The notes below the pieces were generated by a model, which was not told the DNA's origin, ran no database searches, and was given only the letters and a program-made list of their open reading frames with translations. A DNA stretch of 7,238 nucleotides from Chloroflexota bacterium. GTDB lineage: Bacteria > Chloroflexota > Dehalococcoidia > SHYM01. The stretch is taken from assembly GCA_016199375.1 (NCBI GenBank), contig JACQGV010000170.1, forward strand, positions 1-7,238. The letters run 5' to 3'. The position numbers and the translations under genes are program-made. Shown piece by piece: positions 1 through 5,337 of the stretch (its first letter is position 1; each line of letters starts with the position of its first letter).

Positions 1-207
1 GAGCTGGCGATCACGGCGGCGTCGTTCGGGGGGTTTGCCCTGGTCTTCACCCTCTTCACCAAGCTCTTCCCCATCATCTCGGTCTGGGAGATGGAGGAGG
101 GCTGGGAGAAGGAGCGGGCTGCGATCGTGTCAGCCCCGGCGGCGGGAGGTCTGGTGGCCAAGCCCGCGCTGCTCAGCCCGGAAAGCGGAGGCACTGGCCA
201 TGACTAG
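1..207 (+). CDS. C-terminal fragment of an NrfD/PsrC-like membrane subunit
   Basis: Frame 1 is open from the window edge to a TAG at 205-207 and gives 68 residues, so the start lies outside the window. The visible part has a small-residue-rich start, one hydrophobic span (about residues 9-28, containing FTLFTKLFPIISVWE), then an acidic and basic tail of about 40 residues. A final helix ending in a 'K-x-F-P-[IV]-x-x-[IV]-W-E' type sequence resembles the end of NrfD/PsrC-family proteins, the quinone-interacting multi-helix subunits of polysulfide-reductase-type enzymes and of alternative complex III (ActC/ActF). Only the last helix is visible, so the exact subfamily cannot be told. Its stop overlaps the start of the cupredoxin gene by 8 nt, which implies co-transcription and probably coupled translation. 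Confidence 0.62.
   Translation, partial: ELAITAASFGGFALVFTLFTKLFPIISVWEMEEGWEKERAAIVSAPAAGGLVAKPALLSPESGGTGHD
187..191 (+). promoter_or_regulatory. Shine-Dalgarno GGAGG that sets the cupredoxin gene start
   Basis: GGAGG lies 8 nt before the ATG at 200, inside the end of the NrfD-like gene. It supports this start over the far upstream in-frame ATG at 35, which would place about 55 Ser/Arg/Pro-rich residues before a normal signal peptide, and over the out-of-frame ATG at 208. Confidence 0.75.
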
Positions 208-1141
208 ATGGTATTACGGGACCCTGCTAGCGACGGCCCTGCTGGCCGCCCTGTTGCTGGCGGCGCTGCCCCGGCACCTGGCCCTGGCCCAGGGCCCCGA
301 GCCGGTCAAGATCAGGGTGGAGACTGTGGACGCCGGCTTCAAATGCGCGCCCGTCAGCAAGAACTGCCTCGGCGACCAGAGCGGCGACTTCATCATCGAA
401 GTGGAGCAGGGCAGCCTGGTGGAGCTGACCTTCGCCTGGGCCCACGTGGGCTACGCGCATGAGGAGCACATCATGGTGCTGCCCGGTTACCGGCTGGAGA
501 CGGACAAGCTCACATCCGAGCACCGCGAGGCCACCATGAAGTTCGTCGCCGACAAGCCCGGGAGCTTCAACTTCAAGTGCGACCTGGAGTGCGAGGTCCA
601 CGACTACCTCCAGAGAGGGCGCTTGAAGGTGTCACGGGGCGGCAGCGGGGGCGCCGCGGCGGCTGCGCTCACCCCCACGGCCCTCGCCCTCACCCCCTCG
701 TCCTGGGTGACAGCCGGCGATCCCCTCTCTCTTATGGCCGTCCTGAAGGACGCCCAGGGTACGCCGGTGTCCAAGGGTGAGGTGCGGTTCTACCTGGACG
801 CCGAGTTCGCCGGCACCAAGGGCAAGATGGAGATAGGGACCGCCAAGACCGACAAGAACGGGGTCGCACTGCTCTCCTATCGTCCCGCCCTTGCCGCCCG
901 CCAACAGAAGATCACCGCCCACTTCGAGGGCATGGGGGTGTACGGGGAAAGCCAGCAGGCGGTGGAACTCCAGGAAGTGGGGGTCCCACCCCCGGCGTAC
1001 ACCACGGCGCCCGTCGGCCTGGAGAGCATCCGCCACTGGGCGCCCACGGCGCTGGCGGCGGCCGTGCTAGCGGTCTGGTCGGTATTTGGCTTCGTCCTCT
1101 ACCAGGCCATCGGTATTGCGAGAGTCCACGCCAGGAGGTGA
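200..1141 (+). CDS. Secreted, C-terminally anchored cupredoxin with Ig-like domain
   Basis: A 313-residue protein, probably an extracytoplasmic copper electron carrier. Residues 1-30 form a signal peptide ending in LALA, with likely cleavage before Gln31. Residues 34-146 look like a cupredoxin domain: a candidate first ligand His90 (in EEHIMVLPGY, with His87 nearby) and a C-terminal ligand loop KCDLECEVHDYL with Cys127, Cys131 and His134. The spacing C-x3-C-x2-H is one residue shorter than the classical CuA pattern C-x3-C-x3-H-x2-M, and Leu137 stands where Met would be expected. Cys49 and Cys56 could form a disulfide. After a Gly/Ala linker (147-156), residues 157-260 resemble a bacterial Ig-like beta domain. 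A single helix (about 283-306) followed by ARVHARR should anchor the protein with its tail inside. It is coupled to the NrfD-like gene, so an electron-transfer partner role is likely. The metal type is not certain. Confidence 0.78.
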   Translation: MTRWYYGTLLATALLAALLLAALPRHLALAQGPEPVKIRVETVDAGFKCAPVSKNCLGDQSGDFIIEVEQGSLVELTFAWAHVGYAHEEHIMVLPGYRLETDKLTSEHREATMKFVADKPGSFNFKCDLECEVHDYLQRGRLKVSRGGSGGAAAAALTPTALALTPSSWVTAGDPLSLMAVLKDAQGTPVSKGEVRFYLDAEFAGTKGKMEIGTAKTDKNGVALLSYRPALAARQQKITAHFEGMGVYGESQQAVELQEVGVPPPAYTTAPVGLESIRHWAPTALAAAVLAVWSVFGFVLYQAIGIARVHARR

Positions 1142-1209
1142 GCGATAGAGATTAGGGCGAACCCCAGGACCCGGTTGGCCGTCCCCGGAGCGAGATCAAG
1201 GAGGTAGAC

Positions 1210-2025
1210 ATGGTACATAGCAAAGGCATTCGCAAGCTGGCCCTGATGGGCGTGCTGGGCGTACCGGCGCTCCTGGTCGCCTGCGCCGGAGTGTCGCAAG
1301 CCGACTACGACGCCGCCAAGAAACAGGCGGAGGAGCGGCAGCAGCAGGCGACCGCCCTCCAGCAGCAACTCTCCGCCAAGGTGCAGGAGGCCAGCGACGC
1401 TCAGAAGAAGCTCGCAGACAAGGACAAGGAGCTGGCAGACCTACAACAAAAGGCGAAGGCTGCCGGTCCCAGCGACGTCACCATTCTGATCGGCGCCAAG
1501 GCCGTGCCCACGCCCACCCCGGCACCGCCGCCGACGCCGCTGCCGCCGGGCTCCACGCCGCCGCCGCGGCCAACCACGCCCGCCAGCTACGATCAGCCGG
1601 TGCCCTTCACATTCTTCATCGAGACCCTGGCGACCACCAGGCCCAGCACCTACGGCGTGGCAGCCACGATAAACTGCCTGAATACCAACGCCTTCAAGCG
1701 CGGCCAGAGGATCGTCTGGCGATTCGAGGTCTTCGACACCTCGACCGGCAAGCGTCTCACGGACAAGGACGCGCCCACGGTGAAGGTGCGGCTCCCCCAC
1801 GGGGAGGAGGTCACAGCACGCTGGTCCCAGCGCGCCGGCGGACGTGTCCCGGATGCCCCCTGGATGTGGAATACAACCTGGGACATCCCCCTGAATTACC
1901 CCTTGGGCGGCCTTGACTACGCGGTCACGGTCTCGACCAAGGATGGCCGCAACTTCACCTGGAAACAGCCGGCCCTGGTCAGCAAGGACCTGGGACTAGA
2001 CACCCGTCTGACGATCTTCGAGTAG
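1210..2025 (+). CDS. Lipoprotein with coiled coil, Pro-rich linker and beta domain
   Basis: A 271-residue predicted lipoprotein of unknown function. The start has AAGGAGG at 1198-1204, 5 nt upstream. A basic n-region (HSKGIRK) and hydrophobic stretch lead to the lipobox LVAC, with Cys25 as the lipidated residue. Residues 30-85 are Ala/Gln/Lys/Glu/Asp-rich with heptad-like spacing, typical of a coiled coil. Residues 99-125 form a Pro/Thr-rich linker encoded by CCG-rich DNA. Residues 130-271 appear all-beta with conserved-looking Trp positions (170, 205, 218, 220, 224, 251) and the segment FKRGQRIVWRFEVFD, which suggests an Ig-like or related sandwich. The gene lies 68 nt after the cupredoxin gene on the same strand and is probably in the same operon. 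The coiled coil suggests oligomerisation or a spacer that holds the beta domain away from the membrane. The layout resembles no enzyme I recognise. Confidence 0.8.
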   Translation: MVHSKGIRKLALMGVLGVPALLVACAGVSQADYDAAKKQAEERQQQATALQQQLSAKVQEASDAQKKLADKDKELADLQQKAKAAGPSDVTILIGAKAVPTPTPAPPPTPLPPGSTPPPRPTTPASYDQPVPFTFFIETLATTRPSTYGVAATINCLNTNAFKRGQRIVWRFEVFDTSTGKRLTDKDAPTVKVRLPHGEEVTARWSQRAGGRVPDAPWMWNTTWDIPLNYPLGGLDYAVTVSTKDGRNFTWKQPALVSKDLGLDTRLTIFE

Positions 2026-2031
2026 GAGAAG

Positions 2032-2070
2032 CGCCGCCCCCTGGTGAGCCCTGCTCACCAGGGGGCGGCG
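2032..2070 (+). terminator. 18-bp perfect hairpin between the two lipoprotein genes
   Basis: Positions 2032-2049 pair perfectly with 2053-2070 around a 3-nt CCT loop. The stem is GC-rich and starts 6 nt after the TAG of the upstream gene. No T-run follows (the next bases are GCCTAGAGAG), so it is not a classical intrinsic terminator. It could be a partial terminator, an attenuator or a 3'-end stabiliser that sets different mRNA levels for the two lipoproteins. The hairpin is certain from sequence; its function is inferred. Confidence 0.6.
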
Positions 2071-2098
2071 GCCTAGAGAGTCTGAAAGGAGCTGTGAG

Positions 2099-3754
2099 AT
2101 GAGCGCCACGAGCGAAGCCGCTAGAAGATGGCTAATCAGAGGAGGGACAAGCCTGGTGCTCGTGGGCGCGCTGGGATTGCTGGGCTGCAGCAACAAGCCC
2201 CCAGCCCAGCCGCTGGCCTCGGCCACTACTGTCACGCCCGCCCCGCCTTCAGGCTCCAAGGACGTGCCATCAATAGGTGCCGGGCCAGCCACTGCCCCGG
2301 TGAAGGACGTCCCCTCCATAGGAGCCGGCCCCGCGACGGCCCCGACGCCTACTCCCATCCCGCTGAAGCTACTCAAGATCGAGCCGGTCAAGGGCTATGT
2401 GGGAGACCCCTTCACCGTCACGGCTGAAGGGCTCTCGCCGGGTAGGGACGTGGAGCTGGTCTGGGTCACGGTCGACGGCGGCTACGTCACCAAGGCCAGC
2501 GCCGAGAACGTAGAGTTCTACGAGAAGCAGTTCACCGAGAAGCGCGTGTCCCTAGGACGGGCGCGGGTAGACGCCACCGGCAAGCTGACGGTCCCCTTCA
2601 AGGCCCCAGAGGACTATGGCGAGGTCCACGACATCTATGCCGTCGTGGATGGCCAGGACGTGGCCCGGGGCGGCTACCGCATCCAGCGGCAGGCAACCAT
2701 CACGCCCGAGGCCGGGCCTCTCGGCACCCCCATCACGATCAAGATCACGGGCCTGGGCTGGAAAACCTACGAGAGCACCGTGGCCCTCCGCTACGATAAC
2801 CAATGGGCCGGTATCATCTCGGCGGTCACTACCAGAGGCACCGCTACGGCCGTAATCCGTGCTACCGGACGTACCGGCAAGCACGTTATCGACCTGAACC
2901 ACGGCGGCCGGTCCATGCCGTTCCTCAATAACGCACAATCAGGGACCGCTCATATACCGGACCTGCAAGCCTGGTTCACCGTGACCGATGACAAGACCAT
3001 GCCGCCGTTCGCCCTCGACTGGCCGGATAGCACCCGTCTCGCACAAAGCAGCGGCGCGGCTCCCCGGACCACCGCGGTGGCCAGCGCCGCCGCCATCGCC
3101 GCGCCAAGCCTGGCGGCGTCCGTGGACCCGGCCTCGGGGCCCATCCTCTCTCGACCTACCCTGCGCCTCCGGGGCCTGGCTCCCAGCGCTGAGGTGGAGG
3201 CGTTCTGGGTGACTGCGCGCGGCAACCGCGTCAGCCTCAGCGGCTGGAGCCTGTCGGAAACTTCGATCCTCAAGACCGTCACTGACCGGGACGGTTCGCT
3301 CAGTGCCACCATCCAGGTTCCCGATGACCTGGGAGGGTGGCACGTGGTGAAGGTGGTCCAGGGCGGGAAGGTGGTTGTAGAGGTGCCCTACTTTGTGGAG
3401 CGCAGCGTGGTGGGCGTTACACCCCTGCGCGTGAAGGCTGGCGAGACCTTCAAGGTGCAGATCAAAGGAATTGGCTGGACCGAGCTGGACAACGGCGTGG
3501 CCATAACCTACGACAACTCCTACATCGGCTTCGCCTGCGGATTCAACAGCAACGGCGACGTGACGGTGAACCTGGTGGCAACGGGTGGCCCCGGCATCCA
3601 CCTCATAGACCTGTACCCCATGATCTACCAGGGCCACGGCAAGCCGCCCTGGAGCTACCAGGTGCCACTGCTCAGCTTCCGCGACGACGCCCCGGGGCTG
3701 GCGCTGGGCTACAAGCTGCCCGCCATCCGGCTGGCGGTGGAGATCGTGGAGTAG
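2099..3754 (+). CDS. Large lipoprotein with duplicated Ig-like beta modules
   Basis: A 551-residue predicted lipoprotein of unknown function. AAAGGAG at 2085-2091 lies 7 nt before the ATG. The signal region has twin Arg (9-10), a hydrophobic stretch and the lipobox LLGC with Cys30. Residues 31-88 are a Pro/Ala/Thr-rich linker holding a 15-residue tandem repeat. Residues 90-296 and 340-528 are two copies of the same roughly 200-residue unit, each with two probable beta-sandwich modules. Shared signatures are VELVWVT (118) versus VEAFWVT (366), and a second-module pattern G-[LI]-G-W ... YDN ... ATG ... G-x-H-x-I-D-L (218-266 versus 457-505). An Ala-rich linker (about 315-340) joins the units. 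No catalytic motif is visible. Each second module resembles a TIG/IPT or similar surface beta domain. It probably acts as a structural or binding surface protein linked to the upstream redox proteins. Confidence 0.8.
   Translation: MSATSEAARRWLIRGGTSLVLVGALGLLGCSNKPPAQPLASATTVTPAPPSGSKDVPSIGAGPATAPVKDVPSIGAGPATAPTPTPIPLKLLKIEPVKGYVGDPFTVTAEGLSPGRDVELVWVTVDGGYVTKASAENVEFYEKQFTEKRVSLGRARVDATGKLTVPFKAPEDYGEVHDIYAVVDGQDVARGGYRIQRQATITPEAGPLGTPITIKITGLGWKTYESTVALRYDNQWAGIISAVTTRGTATAVIRATGRTGKHVIDLNHGGRSMPFLNNAQSGTAHIPDLQAWFTVTDDKTMPPFALDWPDSTRLAQSSGAAPRTTAVASAAAIAAPSLAASVDPASGPILSRPTLRLRGLAPSAEVEAFWVTARGNRVSLSGWSLSETSILKTVTDRDGSLSATIQVPDDLGGWHVVKVVQGGKVVVEVPYFVERSVVGVTPLRVKAGETFKVQIKGIGWTELDNGVAITYDNSYIGFACGFNSNGDVTVNLVATGGPGIHLIDLYPMIYQGHGKPPWSYQVPLLSFRDDAPGLALGYKLPAIRLAVEIVE
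2258..2344 (+). repeat. Coding tandem repeat KDVPSIGAGPATAP (two copies)
   Basis: Two copies (2258-2299 and 2303-2344) encode the identical 14-residue sequence, separated by one Val codon. The nucleotide copies differ in 8 of 14 codons, all at third positions and all synonymous. The repeat sits in the flexible linker between the lipid anchor and the first beta module of the 551-residue lipoprotein. Confidence 0.9.
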
Positions 3755-3804
3755 AGCAGCACCTCTACTGGAGGCCCGTGCGGCTCGCCGGGGCGCCCGC
3801 CATA

Positions 3805-3843
3805 AATACGGAGGCCCTTCTGCTTAGGAAGGGCCTCCGTATT
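3805..3843. terminator. 16-bp hairpin, likely bidirectional terminator
   Basis: Positions 3805-3820 pair perfectly with 3828-3843 around a 7-nt loop (TGCTTAG). It lies between the ends of two convergent genes (stop at 3754 on +, stop at 3876 on -), the usual place for a terminator shared by both strands. The stem ends in AAT/ATT but no long T-run follows on either strand; the minus strand reads TATTTATGG at that end. Placement supports the call more than the tail does. Confidence 0.65.
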
Positions 3844-3875
3844 GCCTCCCGGCGCACGCACCCCTCCTGGCGCCA

Positions 3876-4331
3876 TCAGGGCTGCGGGCGCGCCCCCTTC
3901 CGCTCCTTCTCGTAGAGCTGGATCAGGACGCCGCCGGAGTCGCGTGGGTGGATGAAGGTCTGTCTCCAGGAGCCGTCGGAGAAGATCCCCCGGAAGGGCT
4001 CGATCCCCATCTCGTCGCGCAGGTAGGCGGCGGTCGCCTCGATGTCCTCCACCTCGATGGTGATGTGGTGGACGCCGCTGCCTCTGGTTTCCAGGAACTT
4101 CTTCAAGAAGGAGCCGTCGTGGTTGGGCTCCATCACCTCCAACTGGGTGTCGGTGTTGGGCAGGTCCAGCACGGTGCCCCGGAAGCCCTCCTTCTTGTCG
4201 TCGAACCAGGTATGCTCCGCGCCGTCCAGCCCGAACAGCTTGCGGTAGAACGCCAGCCACTTCTTGGCGTCGTCCACGGCGATGCTGACGTGGTCGAGAC
4301 GCTTCCAACCGATGCCCTTGCGCTGCGGCAT
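3876..4331 (-). CDS. VOC-family protein, methylmalonyl-CoA epimerase-like
   Basis: A 151-residue protein with two glyoxalase/VOC beta-alpha-beta-beta-beta halves: LDHVSIAVDD (residues 12-21) opens the first and VHHITIEVEDIEA (87-99) the second. The segments LEVMEP (64-69), FLETRGSGVHHI (79-90) and FIHPRDSGGVLIQLYE (126-141) match the layout of methylmalonyl-CoA epimerases, which convert (2R)- and (2S)-methylmalonyl-CoA using a bound divalent metal. Likely ligands are His14, Gln63 or Glu65, and His89. The fourth ligand, normally Glu in a 'VLIEL' strand, reads Gln138. The start at 4331 is preferred because GAAGGAG lies 5 nt upstream; the longer in-frame ATG at 4373 has no ribosome site. The protein could instead act on another substrate in the same fold. 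It is divergent from a crotonase gene, which fits acyl-CoA metabolism. Confidence 0.8.
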   Translation of the reverse strand: MPQRKGIGWKRLDHVSIAVDDAKKWLAFYRKLFGLDGAEHTWFDDKKEGFRGTVLDLPNTDTQLEVMEPNHDGSFLKKFLETRGSGVHHITIEVEDIEATAAYLRDEMGIEPFRGIFSDGSWRQTFIHPRDSGGVLIQLYEKERKGARPQP

Positions 4332-4336
4332 GGCCT

Positions 4337-4343
4337 CTCCTTC
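4337..4343 (-). promoter_or_regulatory. Shine-Dalgarno GAAGGAG that sets the VOC gene start
   Basis: On the minus strand GAAGGAG is followed by a 5-nt spacer and ATG at 4331. This decides for the 151-residue protein beginning MPQRKGIGWKRLDH rather than a form extended by 14 residues from the ATG at 4373, which has only GC-rich sequence in front. Confidence 0.75.
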
Positions 4344-4419
4344 GCTGCGATATTCAGGCGTGGAGTCTACCATACCCGCCGGACCGGGACCCTGCCGTGT
4401 GCCCGGGCGGCAGTTGTCC

Positions 4420-4425
4420 TATAAT
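4420..4425 (+). promoter_or_regulatory. Candidate -10 box TATAAT for the crotonase gene
   Basis: A perfect TATAAT stands in an otherwise GC-rich divergent intergenic region (4332-4473), 48 nt before the crotonase ATG. No convincing TTGACA-like hexamer lies 16-18 nt upstream (the bases there are near GTGTGC), and there is no extended TGn. It may need an activator or may use a weak -35. Confidence 0.4.
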
Positions 4426-4459
4426 CCATCCCAACGCACGCACCTCAGAGCGGGGGCAG

Positions 4460-4466
4460 AAAGGAG
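4460..4466 (+). promoter_or_regulatory. Shine-Dalgarno AAAGGAG that sets the crotonase start
   Basis: AAAGGAG lies 7 nt before the ATG at 4474. It rules against the longer in-frame reading from 4264, which would run antisense through the start of the VOC gene and across the candidate promoter. Confidence 0.75.
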
Positions 4467-4473
4467 CCTCGTC

Positions 4474-5337
4474 ATGGCATACGAGACTATCATCTACGAA
4501 AAGCTACCCGAGCAGCCCCGGATCGCCCGCATCACCCTCAACCGCCCCGAGAAGCTGAACGCCCTCAGCGACACCCTGCTGCGCGAGTTCTACGCGGCGG
4601 TGGACGAGTTCGACCACGACCCTGAAACGGTGGTGCTCATCCTGCGCGGCGCGGGGCGGGTGTTCTCCTCCGGCTACGACCTGGGAGGCGCCGGACAGGC
4701 GCCCGCGGAGTCGGAGCGCGCCCAGCCCACCATCGGCCGCAGCCGGCAGCGCATGAACGTCTCCGTAGACCGCTACATCAACTTCTGGAACCTGCGCAAG
4801 CCGACCATCGCCCAGGTGCACGGCTACTGCCTCTCGGGGGGCACCGAGCTATCGGCCATGTGCGATTTCATCATCGCCGCCGAGGACGCGCAGTTCGGCC
4901 ACATCGCGGGGCGCTACCAGGGCACCCTGCGCACCCTGTCGCTCTGGCCCTACACCATCGGCATGCGCAAGGCCAAGGAGCTGTTCATGACCGGCGACCT
5001 GATAGACGGCCGCGAGGCCGTGCGCATTGGGCTGGTGAACAAAGCGGTGCCCGCCCCCGACCTGGAGGACGAGGTCTACGACTTCGCCCACCGCATCATC
5101 CGCATCCCGCTGGAGATACTCACCCTCCATAAGCACAGCGTCAACCGGTGGTTCGAGATCATGGGCCTGCAGGCGGCCCTGCACAGCGCCGCGGACTTCG
5201 ACGCCGTGGGCGCGTTCACGGGCGTGGGCGAGGACTTCCGCAAGATCGCTCAGGAGCGCGGCTTGAAGGCGGCCCTGGAGTGGCGCGACGCGCCCTGGCG
5301 CCAATACCAGCGCAAGAAGGCGCCGCAGCGCCACTAG
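4474..5337 (+). CDS. Crotonase / enoyl-CoA hydratase-like protein
   Basis: A 287-residue crotonase-superfamily protein acting on an acyl-CoA. The N-terminal strand RIARITLNRPEKLNAL (16-31) and the oxyanion-hole segment FSSGYDL (64-70) are typical, as is GYCLSGGTELSAMCDFIIAA (117-136), which supplies the second oxyanion Gly and Glu125, equivalent to rat Glu144. The second hydratase Glu, expected in 'FGxPE', is absent: the sequence reads FGHIAGRYQG, giving Ala145. LTGD-like FMTGDLIDGREAVRIGLVNKAV (171-192) closes the core. The C-terminal part (about 230-287) is a helical region ending WRDAPWRQYQRKK, longer than in short 260-residue hydratases. With one of two catalytic Glu missing, simple hydration is doubtful; an isomerase, decarboxylase or other crotonase reaction is possible. 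It is divergent from the VOC gene and convergent with the rhomboid gene, sharing a 4-bp overlap at the stops. Confidence 0.88.
   Translation: MAYETIIYEKLPEQPRIARITLNRPEKLNALSDTLLREFYAAVDEFDHDPETVVLILRGAGRVFSSGYDLGGAGQAPAESERAQPTIGRSRQRMNVSVDRYINFWNLRKPTIAQVHGYCLSGGTELSAMCDFIIAAEDAQFGHIAGRYQGTLRTLSLWPYTIGMRKAKELFMTGDLIDGREAVRIGLVNKAVPAPDLEDEVYDFAHRIIRIPLEILTLHKHSVNRWFEIMGLQAALHSAADFDAVGAFTGVGEDFRKIAQERGLKAALEWRDAPWRQYQRKKAPQRH

Noticed and set aside
35..199. N-terminal extension of the cupredoxin from an ATG at 35
   Set aside because: It would add Ser/Arg/Pro-rich residues before a proper signal peptide, overlap the NrfD-like gene fully and lack a ribosome site; the ATG at 200 has GGAGG 8 nt upstream.
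1501..1570. CCG-rich stretch that looks repetitive
   Set aside because: It is the coding sequence of the Pro/Thr linker in the 271-residue lipoprotein, with no regular repeat unit or spacers.
2939..3637. 232-residue open frame on the minus strand inside the large lipoprotein gene
   Set aside because: It is antisense to a protein with lipobox and repeated domains; its His/Val/Gly/Arg-rich composition is typical of antisense frames in GC-rich genes.
3709..4308. 199-residue minus-strand frame across the 3805-3843 hairpin and the VOC gene
   Set aside because: It is an out-of-frame shadow of the VOC gene with Arg/Gly-rich composition, and it would read through the hairpin.
4332..4373. Longer VOC protein start at 4373
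   Set aside because: No ribosome site precedes it, while the ATG at 4331 has GAAGGAG 5 nt upstream and the VOC fold starts soon after.
4264..4473. Longer crotonase reading from 4264
   Set aside because: It runs antisense through the VOC gene start and its ribosome site; the ATG at 4474 has AAAGGAG and matches the normal crotonase N terminus.
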